DNA from: Hyphomicrobiales bacterium
GTDB taxonomy: Bacteria > Pseudomonadota > Alphaproteobacteria > Rhizobiales > Rhizobiaceae
Direction: 5' to 3'
Length of the DNA: 64,000 nt
Assembly (NCBI GenBank): GCA_900472485.1
Contig: UCII01000001.1
Location: forward strand, 121,986-185,985
Part shown: piece by piece, positions 43,480 through 51,731 of the stretch
Layout: every line of letters begins with the position of its first letter
Position numbering within the stretch: the first letter of the stretch is position 1
Notes under the pieces: generated by a model
The model's database searches: none
Told to the model about the DNA's origin: nothing
Seen by the model: only the letters and a program-made list of their open reading frames with translations
Position numbers and translations under genes: made by a program

Positions 43480-44673
43480 TTATTTCCTTCCCCAGGTCAG
43501 GCGGAGATGCGTTTCGATCTCGCTGTTGACGAGATTGAGCGAATCCAGAGCCCGGTCGTAGGTGCCCCTGGTAAATTGGGCACGATCGACCTCGTAAAGC
43601 GTTTGTTTGGTGACGCCGGCATCAGCAACGGCCGTCGACTTGACCATGGCATTCTGTAGCATGCGATTGCCGAAGATGGCGCGCATGAAGCCGGTCATCT
43701 GGCTTTGCGGTCCGTCGTTCGGCTCGAAACGGGTCACGAGATAGCGCATCCAGTCGTAGCTGGTGCGCCCGCCCGCATTCTCGACCACGGACATGAGCTC
43801 GCTCGTCATGGTCAGAAACTGCGACATTGACATGACGTCGAGCATCTGCGGATGAACGGTGATGAGGATCGACGTCGCGGCGCAGAGCGCAGACATCGTC
43901 AGAAAGCCCAGTTGCGGCGGGCAATCGATGACAACGACATCATAGAAACTCTCGATCTCGGTCAGAACCTCACCGATGCGAGCAAAGAACATGGTCTCCG
44001 CGCGACCTGCCGCCATCGCGCGCGGCGTTTCATGCTCAAACTCCATGAGCTCGAGATTGCCGGGGATCAGATGCAGGTTCGGCGTATAGGTCGATCGGAC
44101 GATATCGGCGATCGGACGCGGCTCTTCATAGCGGATGGCGCCGTAGAGCGTTTCATTTTCGCCGACATCGAGTTCCGGTTGATGACCGAAGAGGGCGGAC
44201 AAGGAGGCCTGCGGATCGAGATCGATAGCCAGTACGCGATAGCCCCTTAGCGCCAGATATTGGGCGAGGTGGGCTGCCGTGGTGGTTTTGCCGGAACCGC
44301 CTTTGAAATTCATGACCGAGATGATCTGGAGCTTTTCCGATCCGCGGCGCCAGGGAACATATTTGGGTGTCCCGTTGCGCTCGTCCAGTACCTTGCGGAT
44401 GCGGTCCATATCTTCGGCGGCATAAAGCCGGCGCCCATTGGAAAGCGGGTCTGGTCCATGGCCTTCGGCTGCGATCTGGCGAAGATAACCTTCACCGATG
44501 CCGATGAAGGCTGCAGCTTCGGCCGGCGAAAACATCCGCATAGTTTTCTGTGACTGAGGCGGGAAGATCTTTGCCTGATGTTGCTGGAGCTGATAAGACA
44601 ATTCCTGCGCATCTGTCGCCAGAAGCGTTGGAAGGTGCTCTTGATCTTCTTGGAGCGCGAGACTCGGCTGCAT
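43480..44673 (-). CDS. repA: Partition ATPase RepA (ParA family)
   Basis: 397 residues. An N-terminal HTH region (MFSPAEAAAFIGIGEGYLRQ) is followed by the deviant Walker A KGGSGKTTTAAHLAQYL, then RVLAIDLDPQASLSALFG and VVVIDCPPQLGFLTM. This is a ParA-type ATPase that moves plasmid copies with RepB-parS and represses its own operon. GGGAAAA precedes ATG 44673. An inverted repeat just upstream of the gene may be its operator. It is the first gene of repABC. Confidence 0.96.
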   Translation of the reverse strand: MQPSLALQEDQEHLPTLLATDAQELSYQLQQHQAKIFPPQSQKTMRMFSPAEAAAFIGIGEGYLRQIAAEGHGPDPLSNGRRLYAAEDMDRIRKVLDERNGTPKYVPWRRGSEKLQIISVMNFKGGSGKTTTAAHLAQYLALRGYRVLAIDLDPQASLSALFGHQPELDVGENETLYGAIRYEEPRPIADIVRSTYTPNLHLIPGNLELMEFEHETPRAMAAGRAETMFFARIGEVLTEIESFYDVVVIDCPPQLGFLTMSALCAATSILITVHPQMLDVMSMSQFLTMTSELMSVVENAGGRTSYDWMRYLVTRFEPNDGPQSQMTGFMRAIFGNRMLQNAMVKSTAVADAGVTKQTLYEVDRAQFTRGTYDRALDSLNLVNSEIETHLRLTWGRK

Positions 44674-44688
44674 CGTTGTTTTCCCAAT

Positions 44689-44731
44689 TAACTGCGCAAT
44701 TGTGACAGAATGCTACTGAACTACGCAGTTA
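44689..44731 (-). promoter_or_regulatory. Inverted repeat upstream of repA
   Basis: TAACTGCG (44689-44696) and CGCAGTTA (44724-44731) are perfect inverted repeats separated by 27 bp, starting 16 bp upstream of the repA start codon. This is where RepA-mediated autorepression sites are found in other repABC operons. Confidence 0.5.
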
Positions 44732-44983
44732 CAATATGCTCCGATTCGTGTCCGTTTTACAAATGCTTAGATAAAAGGCAGTTTTTGATGCATTTTTGCG
44801 CATCAACAGCGCGTTGCGACATTCGATCTGCTGCCGCTTTACTATCCCGTCGATTTGGTCGGTGCCGATCTGGAAAGTGATTCGCTTTGCCGGATGTTTT
44901 TGGATGAATGGGGAGTAGTCCGCGGACCACTCGCGCAGAAGGTCAGGCGAGATTCTGGGATGAATGTGCCCCAAGGCTTCCAT
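44729..44983 (-). CDS. Doubtful small ORF upstream of repA
   Basis: 84 codons starting MEALGHIHPRISPDLLREWS. It has moderate charge (SDYSPFIQKHPAKR-like composition) but no signal peptide, family or strong ribosome-binding site. The second parS-like palindrome lies within it. It may be only a chance open frame in the control region. Confidence 0.22.
   Translation of the reverse strand: MEALGHIHPRISPDLLREWSADYSPFIQKHPAKRITFQIGTDQIDGIVKRQQIECRNALLMRKNASKTAFYLSICKTDTNRSIL
44913..44932. promoter_or_regulatory. parS-like centromere site 2
   Basis: GAGTAGTCCGCGGACCACTC is a 20-bp palindrome with one mismatched pair, built on the same GTCCGCGGAC core as site 1. It is 240 bp upstream of the repA start. 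Confidence 0.65.
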
Positions 44984-45005
44984 TTCGTGGGCGGAGCTTA
45001 ATTGA

Positions 45006-45027
45006 CCGGTAGTCCGCGGACTACCGG
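45006..45027. promoter_or_regulatory. parS-like centromere site 3
   Basis: A perfect 22-bp palindrome, CCGGTAGTCCG joined to its reverse complement. It carries the same core as sites 1 and 2, with GTA/TAC outer bases in place of GTT/AAC. It is 93 bp from site 2, spaced as in multi-site repABC centromeres. Confidence 0.72.
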
Positions 45028-45145
45028 AACGCAGCCGGAATTGCCGTCAACCGCGTCGTCGTACTAGCACGACAAAGGTGCAGCGTTTCCATTGCGGTCG
45101 TTATAATGAAGGCGAGGAGGCTATGGGGTAATGCGCCCAGGCGCT

Positions 45146-45622
45146 TCAGCGAGCAGCGCGATCGGAGCGTCGGCCGAGGAGGGAAGCTCGAATGAGTTCT
45201 GCTTTGCTCAAGGCTGGCGGTGGCGGCGGTTCTTCGCGTTGGACCGCAGCCTTGACCTGCGTTTGGCGCAGGGTCATCAGGCGCTGCTGTGCGGCAAGCC
45301 TGTCTTCGGCCGAAAGCGGCTCGACGGGATTGCCGGCGAGATCGTGCCGCATGGAATCCGGCTGGGCGCAGGCATGATAATATCGCTTGGAATGCAGAAA
45401 CGCGCTGGTGGAGCGACGCAGAGACATGACCGGCACGTCAGGTTTCAAAAGCGGACGGATTTCATTCCAGAGGCCGAGCGCAAAAGGACGGATGGGATCG
45501 CCGGCGTTGACGGGCAGGATACCGATGGGGCGAAGCAAGAGCGTGTTGATCGCGGCTGCCTTCTTGACATCGAGTTCGGTCGCCACGATCGGCTCGCGAT
45601 TGGTTGTCCAAGGTTCTTCCAT
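45146..45622 (-). CDS. ProQ/FinO-family RNA chaperone
   Basis: 158 residues. The FinO/ProQ RNA-binding core covers about residues 45-118 with RPFALGLWNEIRPLLKPDV, SLRRSTSAFLHSKRYYHACA and the AGNPVEPLSAEDRLAAQQRL end block. The C-terminal tail is proline-rich (EEPPPPPALSKAEL), a likely linker to a basic end. These proteins bind structured small RNAs and RNA-RNA duplexes; plasmid FinO controls an antisense RNA. The ATG 45622 has AGAGGAA upstream. It is encoded on the same strand just before repA, and the replicon has its own antisense RNA. A functional link is plausible but unproven. Confidence 0.85.
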   Translation of the reverse strand: MEEPWTTNREPIVATELDVKKAAAINTLLLRPIGILPVNAGDPIRPFALGLWNEIRPLLKPDVPVMSLRRSTSAFLHSKRYYHACAQPDSMRHDLAGNPVEPLSAEDRLAAQQRLMTLRQTQVKAAVQREEPPPPPALSKAELIRASLLGRRSDRAAR

Positions 45623-46492
45623 CAAATCGTTCCTCTGCGTGCAATTCCATTACGGATTGATTGTGAAGTGATTTTGACGGGATGGCAAAGAAATCTGTCC
45701 CGCTTGTTCGCCCTCACGCCAAGCCGACGTTCATATATGAGGTGGTGCAGTCTGCAGCAAGTTTTTGGTTAACGAGATTTTTATAGTTGGACGGCTAGTT
45801 TTCGCAAAGCCGCGATAGGTAGCGCGTACGCGGCGCATCTTCCCTCAATCCCGAATTTGTAACAAGCAGCCTGCGAAAATGTCGCAGGGCTCAGGTTTGT
45901 GTGGGTTGCCGCATCTCAAAGGGGAGGGCTCTTTATCGGGGCGGCTGCAAACCAAATGCTAGCGGAGCAAGTCGCGGCCAATCGGGGGCGGGTCGATGGT
46001 GCTCCATATGTTTTCGGTTGTTCAGACTGTCTGATGAAGCCGCATCCTTCGAATGCTCCACACCGGCTGATGGCCTCGGTTGTTCAACGCTCGCCGTTGC
46101 TGTTCTCCGGCGCCGTAGCATCTTTCATTGGCAAAACAGGGAAGAGCATTTGCATTTGAGTGGTGCCGCAGACGGAGAAGGAATTTGCGAGAATGAAGCC
46201 ACGGAGGGCAGGGGGCTGCTATCGAGCGGGAATGCGCCAATCTCCTCTTGTGTCGCTAAGCCAAACCGACGCCTTTCTGCGCGCATTGACGAGGGCTGCT
46301 CTATGTCTGGGTGCGGCTTTCGTAAGTTGACGCATATTCCGCGACCGTTGCCATATAATCTGTGAGCCCGATGAAAAATCTGGAGATAGTTGTTATGGGC
46401 GCTTGGCTGGCGGCAGTCATGGCGGTAGATACAGCAGCACAGCCGGGACGATCCAAGTTCGAATGGCTCATCAGTCATCGGGGGAAGTATTC
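45623..46492. other. 870 bp with no supported gene
   Basis: Several open frames exist but none has a convincing ribosome-binding site, signal peptide or recognised pattern. The region is mixed in base composition and may hold decayed genes. No repeats, RNA hairpins with T-runs or parS cores were seen. Confidence 0.45.
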
Positions 46493-47029
46493 TTGAACAT
46501 AGCAGCATCCCTTTCACTGGGCGTCGTTGTTTCACTCTCGCTCGGTTCGAGCGCTTTGGCTTTCGACAAATCTTCCTTCTTCGATGCCGCTCTTTGCAAT
46601 CCGCCTTATTCGACCGCCAGCGCGACAAAGATGTATGATGAGGCTGAAAAGCTTGCGAAGGCGGATACGTCGCTCATGACGGCTGCTGTCTACAAAATGT
46701 CCGCGGACTTCGGTCGCCAAGGCTTCAAGACGAATGAAATCGTCTTCGCCGGAACAAGCTTCGGCATCCTGGTCGACGGCTTGCGGGCGGACGATCTGGC
46801 CAAGGTCTACCACCTGACATCGGATGGGCTTGGCAATCTCCTCGGCACCGCAACGAAGTCATATGGGCGCGCTTTGCGCAAGGCTGAACAGCCTGCGGCT
46901 GAGATGGGAGTGGTGTCCGTGGTGGCGCGTGAATCTGCGGCCTTCCCAGGCAAGACCCTGCTGGCTTGCGAGTTCGTCTCGCATGAAGACCTCGAAGCCA
47001 TGAAGAGCATGCAATCTCAGCCGAAGTAG
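46493..47029 (+). CDS. Exported protein of unknown function
   Basis: 178 residues from TTG 46493, chosen because GGGGAAG lies 5 bp upstream; ATG 46463 is an alternative. A signal peptide is clear (MNIAASLSLGVVVSLSLGSS, cleavage after ALA). The mature part starts FDKSSFFDAALCNPPYSTAS and includes MYDEAEKLAKADTSLMTAAV and GTSFGILVDGLRADDLAKVY. Two cysteines (CNPPY and LACEF) could form a disulfide. No family is recognised. It is a lone gene on this strand. Confidence 0.6.
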   Translation: MNIAASLSLGVVVSLSLGSSALAFDKSSFFDAALCNPPYSTASATKMYDEAEKLAKADTSLMTAAVYKMSADFGRQGFKTNEIVFAGTSFGILVDGLRADDLAKVYHLTSDGLGNLLGTATKSYGRALRKAEQPAAEMGVVSVVARESAAFPGKTLLACEFVSHEDLEAMKSMQSQPK

Positions 47030-47460
47030 TGCGCGCCGGGGTATGGCGCCGCTGCTTTTTGCTGCTGTTGGAAGGCAACGGCATATGGTCTCGTGCGGAA
47101 GAAGAGTCCTGGAGCTGCAATCTGTCGCTCCGAAGTGGCCCTCGGTTCGATATCTTCGTATCCGCTCTCTCGGCATCGCCCGAACCCGATTGCAGCGATG
47201 GTCGCGGGTGGCGGAAATGAAATCTTAAATAGCTTCGGCTAAGCGAAGTATTAACTATAATCTCAAGCTATTGTGAAATCCCTCATTTGACTTTTCCGGA
47301 CCGCGGTATCGATACGTGGAGCAGAAGGGGTGATCGTTTCGGCTTGGAAACCGACGGACGCAAAAAACCACCGTCGGCCGAATTGGTGGCATCGCCCGTG
47401 TCACGTGATACCCGCATCATCTCTTTGAACCGCAAGTTCCATGAGAGGCCTAAAGCCGAA
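47030..47460. other. 431 bp with no supported gene
   Basis: No convincing gene is seen. A short hairpin CTTCG-GCTAAG-CGAAG near 47231-47246 in AT-rich sequence may end the transcript of the upstream exported-protein gene, although it lies some 200 bp past the stop. Confidence 0.4.
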
Positions 47461-47967
47461 CTATGATGCGGTCAGCTCACGATGATAGGCTGCAGCGATC
47501 CGCCACGCCATTTGCGCCATTTGGTCATCAGCTATATGCAGAACCCCGTGCTCCGCCATCAAAGCATGGTATTGCTGCTCCTCGAGCGGCACACCTGCAG
47601 GCAAGGGGACGACATGAAAATGCAAGTGGCTGTTGGCTTGTTGGCTACCGAGTGAAAGCACATAAATTCGCTCGGCGTGAAACACCTTTTTGAGGGCGCG
47701 AGACAACAGATGCACCTTTTCCTGTAATCGGAGATATTCTTCCGTCGACAGATCTTGAGCCAAATCCTCTCGGTGCTCTTTCGGGCAGACAAGGCAATAA
47801 CCAGGCAATGTTGGGTACTTGCTCAGAAAAATAATCGTCTCGCCGTCCTCAAAAATGCGATGGTGAAAGCAAGAGGGATCATTCCTGACCAAGCCGCAGA
47901 TGAAGCATGGTTTTGTTTCGCTGTCGTGCACATAGGCCTTGAGATCAAACGGTTGCCGGTCGTTCAT
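47461..47967 (-). CDS. HIT-family (histidine triad) protein
   Basis: 168 residues. The histidine triad is ANSHLHFHVVPLPAG (H-phi-H-phi-H-phi-phi) near residue 115. A CFICG motif near residue 21 suggests a structural zinc, and LPGYCLVCPKEHREDLAQD is typical of HIT hydrolases. The family hydrolyses nucleoside phosphoramidates, dinucleoside polyphosphates or AMP-linked compounds. It is monocistronic. The substrate is not predicted. Confidence 0.87.
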   Translation of the reverse strand: MNDRQPFDLKAYVHDSETKPCFICGLVRNDPSCFHHRIFEDGETIIFLSKYPTLPGYCLVCPKEHREDLAQDLSTEEYLRLQEKVHLLSRALKKVFHAERIYVLSLGSQQANSHLHFHVVPLPAGVPLEEQQYHALMAEHGVLHIADDQMAQMAWRIAAAYHRELTAS

Positions 47968-48240
47968 TCTGGACTTCTACCTTGCTGCTCGACGGCGTAT
48001 CGGCTTTCAATTTAGCGCATCAGTTCAGATTGGGAAGTTGGTTCAGCAATGCCACCCATTCCGTTCCATGTACCGTAGCATTGGTAAGTGGAACAGATTG
48101 GATGGCGTGTTCAAACTTGCTGGAGCGAACGGCAAGCGCCGCCCGTCAATCGAGCCATAAATAACTCTGCAATGCGGCAGGGAGCAGAATTCCAAGCTGC
48201 TGGCAATGCGCGGCAAGCTTCAGATCATGATGAAGCTGCA

Positions 48241-48666
48241 TCATATCCTGTCCGACCAGGGCGTCCACCTGGCGGCAAGCACGCTGCCCGGCCCATGTAC
48301 GGCGGCGAAGAGCAGTCCGGCTACAAAAACAAAGTGATCCACGAAGAAGCCGAATTCAGCTTGGTTGCCGGCCCAGCGGGCCGGACCATGGAATGAGAAG
48401 CCAAGGAAGATGACATAAACGGCTGCAATAAGCATCGCCGGGACGAACAAAGCACCGGTCAAGAAAGCAACGGCAAGCAGCACTTCAAGGGTCGCGGCAC
48501 ACCAAGCCAGGAATAATGGAAACGGGAAGCCGGCAGCGGCGATATAGCTCGCGGTCGCGCCCATATCCATAAACTTGAACGAGACCGCCATAACGAAGAC
48601 GGCGGCAAAGATGAGGCGTGCGATGAGAACGGCGATTGTCTGCCAAATTGATTGAGCGTTTTCCAC
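48241..48666 (-). CDS. DoxX-family membrane protein
   Basis: 141 residues with four hydrophobic segments, including IAVLIARLIFAAVFVMAVSF and FPLFLAWCAATLEVLLAVAF. The arrangement RLIFAAVFVMAVSFKFMDMG is typical of DoxX/DoxD-type proteins. GTG 48666 has GGAGGG upstream and is preferred over the longer open frame to 48816. Family members are small membrane proteins linked to quinones and redox stress. Its role here is unknown. Confidence 0.78.
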   Translation of the reverse strand: MENAQSIWQTIAVLIARLIFAAVFVMAVSFKFMDMGATASYIAAAGFPFPLFLAWCAATLEVLLAVAFLTGALFVPAMLIAAVYVIFLGFSFHGPARWAGNQAEFGFFVDHFVFVAGLLFAAVHGPGSVLAARWTPWSDRI

Positions 48667-48742
48667 TATATCCCTCCAGGTTGACGCGGTTGATAGTCCA
48701 AGGACGGCCAACCGAAGGTGATTCCGACAAGGAGGATGGAAA

Positions 48743-49183
48743 TTATTTGTCGGACTCTCGCGATTGTCCGCTCGCGCCAGAAGTATGGCTCGCGATGACA
48801 TAGCGATCGTTCTCATCCAGTTCGTCAGAATCCACTAGGACGACGGAAGGCTCACCGGTGCGGGATATCAGAATGAAAGAATAGGGGTTCGCTGTCTCGT
48901 CGCTGGCCACTAGGAGCGATCTCTGGAGTAGCCGTGCTAGTTGGCTGGCAGCTTCAAGAATGGGTGGTGGGTGCAGGTCACTCGAGTGATAGATGCTGAT
49001 GATCTGCGAATAGTCATCGAAAGATTTCGACGCCACGAGACATGTTGCCGGCATATCCGCGATCCGCGCTATGTCGTGGATTACGTCCACGCTGTCGGTA
49101 TCGACGCCGAGCACAGCCGCGATGGAACGCCGCAGGAGATTATCGTCAGCATGCTTTTCAAGAGAGGCATCAAACCAGATCAT
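48743..49183 (-). CDS. Protein of unknown function
   Basis: 146 residues, acidic, without signal peptide or membrane segments (MIWFDASLEKHADDNLLRRS, IAAVLGVDTDSVDVIHDIAR, QSRESDK at the end). It contains alternating hydrophobic strands such as SLLVASDETANPYSFILISR and SVVLVDSDELDENDRYVIAS, suggesting an alpha/beta globular fold. No family is recognised. It lies 141 bp downstream of the carbamoyltransferase-like gene on the same strand and may be co-transcribed. Confidence 0.55.
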   Translation of the reverse strand: MIWFDASLEKHADDNLLRRSIAAVLGVDTDSVDVIHDIARIADMPATCLVASKSFDDYSQIISIYHSSDLHPPPILEAASQLARLLQRSLLVASDETANPYSFILISRTGEPSVVLVDSDELDENDRYVIASHTSGASGQSRESDK

Positions 49184-49324
49184 TGTTCGCGGTTCCGGTT
49201 TTCAGGATTTGGGTTACACAGCTGCTTTAAGAACCAAAGCTTTTCCGTCGCTTCAAAGTTCGAAAACCAATCAGAGCCGCGGTAGCCATCTGCATCGTAT
49301 CGCAAGACATGCCGCCATCGGCAA

Positions 49325-50197
49325 TTACGAAGTCATCCACTCCATCAAGGCATTCTGGGCGTGAAGCAAAAATGCCTTGGCCGCCCGGCTTTGGCAGGCT
49401 GGATGCAGCATTGCATCGACCGTCAGTTCCTGACCTCTCATGACTGGCGGGCACGGCAAAAAGACAGTGCCTTGCTTTCCGTCGTTGAGAAGCGAAGCCG
49501 ACACCCGATACTCGGCCAACGCATCTTCCTCTGCATCCGTTGGCCATGAATCGGTAATGATGACGTCCGCATCGAGCAGATGGCGAACGTCCGTGCTGCT
49601 TTCAAAATTCGGATTCAGAAGGTCCGGGTCGGTGAGGTGCCAGCGCTCCGGATAGACCTGAACGACGTGCATCGGCATCGATCGCGATGCCTCGACCCAT
49701 GATCTCAGTATATTGGCGTCTGGCGCAATTCCAACAACCTTGAGGCCATCAAGCGTTCCTCTTACGCTCTTGATATAGGCAAGATCGCCAAGCGTTTCGC
49801 AGGGGTGATTGGTTCTTGTCCGGGCATTGATGACAGGTATTTCGGCGGCGGCGGCAAGTTCATGCAGGGTAGCAAGCTCTTTTGTCCTGACGACAAGAAG
49901 ATCAAACCAATTATCGAGGTAACCCGCTAGATCGGTTGTGGGTTCGCGGGTACTGAAGCTGATGGGAGGTTGAACAGATATGCCGCCCATCGCCTTCGCG
50001 CCAAGTTCGAAAGCGGTCGTGTTTCTCCATCCGGTGTCATCGACAATGATGCCGACGCGCTTGCCGAACAGGGTTTGCGGCATGGTGCGCTCATGCCAAT
50101 GCTTTGCAAGTTGGTCCGCCCGGTCGATAATCGCAAGGGTAACGCTCAGGGGCAACGAGTGAAACTCGAGAAAATCTCTGTTCGACGTAAAATTCAT
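49325..50197 (-). CDS. Divergent aspartate/ornithine carbamoyltransferase-like protein
   Basis: 290 residues with the transcarbamylase fold. The carbamoyl-phosphate loop, normally STRTR...SFE, reads DTGWRNTTAFELGAKAMGG (54-72), so only one Arg of the motif is kept. The HPCQ motif is HPCE (131-134, within NARTRTNHPCETLGDLAYI). The ornithine loop HCLP appears to be FLPCPPVMRGQELT near the C-terminus. Loss of the canonical Ser-Thr-Arg-Thr suggests altered substrate use or a non-catalytic role. ATG 50197 has GGAAA upstream. Its only neighbour on the strand is an unknown protein. Confidence 0.75.
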   Translation of the reverse strand: MNFTSNRDFLEFHSLPLSVTLAIIDRADQLAKHWHERTMPQTLFGKRVGIIVDDTGWRNTTAFELGAKAMGGISVQPPISFSTREPTTDLAGYLDNWFDLLVVRTKELATLHELAAAAEIPVINARTRTNHPCETLGDLAYIKSVRGTLDGLKVVGIAPDANILRSWVEASRSMPMHVVQVYPERWHLTDPDLLNPNFESSTDVRHLLDADVIITDSWPTDAEEDALAEYRVSASLLNDGKQGTVFLPCPPVMRGQELTVDAMLHPACQSRAAKAFLLHAQNALMEWMTS

Positions 50198-50465
50198 AGC
50201 GTTTCCAAGATTGAATTCGGCAAGCCCTTTGCAACGGGGCGAGGCGTTCACCCTAGGCAGTTTTCGATCCGGCGCAATGGTGGAGAAGCGTCAGCCGGCC
50301 GGTGCGGCCCTGATGTCAGTCCCGCCCCTGATGGTGATCTGCTTTCGGCGAAGACTTATCGCAGATGCTGCATTTTCAAGATCTTTAGCAGCCCCATTGG
50401 CAAAATCTTTAGATCGTTCGGAGTATCGAGGCCGCAATGCTTTCCGGCTGCTTTGGTAGTTTTCG

Positions 50466-51632
50466 ATGATCAATGAATTAGATATGCCGACGGTGCTCTT
50501 TCTCCAAAAGACATCCTATATCGCTGGTGCGGTGACTTTGGGTTATTTGAAATACAGCTCGAATGAAAGCCGCGGCGTTGGGCTGCTTGCCTCAAGTTTC
50601 GTTATTCTCGCTGCTGCATCAACATTGGCCGGATATGCTGAAACCTATCCGGCATTCTATGCGCCTCTCAGCCTTATCAATCTCGTTTGCGCCGTGCTTG
50701 GATATTCGCTGCTCGGCTCATCTTTCGTGGTGATCAGCGATCCCGACAGAAAAGTGATACCGGCTCTTGCATTGCTGCCTGCGCTGCTGACCTTGCTCGT
50801 CGGAGCTTTCACGGCATTTCATTTGAACAATACGTATCGGGCGGCGACATTCAATTTCCTCGGCTGCGCGATGCTTGCCGGCGCGGCGGTTGTCATATTC
50901 AGGGACTCCTTTCGCGAACCGTTGCCGATCAGAAAATTCGTTGCCGCAATATTATCGGCCTGCAGTCTGCTATCGCTGATAATGGCCCTCGAGTTTTCGT
51001 TCCACTCTTTCATCCTTCTCGATGTGGCGAGCGGCTTCCTGCTGATGATCCTGTCCAAGTTCGTGCTGGCGCTGTCGATCGTCATTTTCATAAGCGAGCG
51101 CCAACAGGTAAAACTCAGGCAAACGGCAGAGCGAGATGGCCTGACCGGTCTTTATAATCGCCGCTTCTTCAACGAGAACGCATCCGGACGGCTTCGGGAT
51201 GGAGATGCCATTCTTTATCTCGATATCGATCACTTCAAGCATTTCAATGACCGTTGGGGCCATGCGGCGGGAGACGAAGTTCTCGTCGCCGTATCGCGAA
51301 CGATAGAGGCGATCTTGCCGGCGTCCGCCATTTTCGCGCGACAGGGAGGAGAGGAGTTCATAGTCTTTCTTCCCTTGAAAGCGGGAGAGCCGCTTATCCA
51401 TGCCGAGCGCATTCGGGACGCTGTTCAGCAAACCCGATTTCCGGATCTCGGTGCCGATGTGGTGGTGACGACGAGCATTGGCATTTCGAAGGTGAGGCGG
51501 GAATGCAGGTCGCTTGCCGAGCTTTGTCGCGAAGCGGATCGTGCCCTCTATTTGGCGAAGGCAGGCGGACGAAACCGGGTCTGTGATGCGAGCAGCGACT
51601 TTATCGCCGAAGTTTACGCTCGCTCGGCGTAA
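50466..51632 (+). CDS. Membrane-bound diguanylate cyclase (GGDEF)
   Basis: 388 residues. Several membrane segments fill the first 220 residues (for example LASSFVILAAASTLAGYAET and FVAAILSACSLLSLIMALEF). The GGDEF domain covers about 220-380, with RDGLTGLYNRRFF, YLDIDHFKHFNDRWGHAAGD and the active-site motif ARQGGEEFIVFL, which is the catalytically competent GGEEF form. No RxxD inhibitory site is visible at the usual position. It makes cyclic di-GMP, so it probably senses a membrane signal and shifts motility or biofilm state. It is a monocistronic gene. Confidence 0.92.
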   Translation: MINELDMPTVLFLQKTSYIAGAVTLGYLKYSSNESRGVGLLASSFVILAAASTLAGYAETYPAFYAPLSLINLVCAVLGYSLLGSSFVVISDPDRKVIPALALLPALLTLLVGAFTAFHLNNTYRAATFNFLGCAMLAGAAVVIFRDSFREPLPIRKFVAAILSACSLLSLIMALEFSFHSFILLDVASGFLLMILSKFVLALSIVIFISERQQVKLRQTAERDGLTGLYNRRFFNENASGRLRDGDAILYLDIDHFKHFNDRWGHAAGDEVLVAVSRTIEAILPASAIFARQGGEEFIVFLPLKAGEPLIHAERIRDAVQQTRFPDLGADVVVTTSIGISKVRRECRSLAELCREADRALYLAKAGGRNRVCDASSDFIAEVYARSA

Positions 51633-51731
51633 TCCTCGATTTTTGGCAAAGGCCCGGAATGCCGGGAAGCGGCGTTGATTTAGCTGGCATGCCCCTTTAT
51701 TTCTCACGTTGAAAGAAGAGGTCAGTCAGCC

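Larger units (their letters stand above)
44674..45145. other. repA upstream control and centromere region
   Basis: 472 bp between repA and the ProQ/FinO gene, holding a repA operator-like inverted repeat (44689-44731), two parS-like palindromes (44913-44932 and 45006-45027) and one doubtful small frame. It is probably the promoter and partition region of the replicon. Confidence 0.6.

Noticed and set aside
46451..46475. GTTCGAA sequence resembling a tRNA T-arm
   Set aside because: No acceptor, D or anticodon stem can be built around it. No tRNA was found in the window.
45899..46628. Several overlapping frames between the ProQ-like gene and the exported-protein gene
   Set aside because: No ribosome-binding site, signal peptide, family motif or consistent coding pattern supports any of them.
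46699..46708. Fourth GTCCGCGGAC core, a possible extra parS site
   Set aside because: It lies in the coding sequence of an exported protein, the palindrome does not extend beyond 10 bp and the GTT/AAC or GTA/TAC outer bases are absent. A GC-rich 10-mer palindrome can occur by chance in this window.
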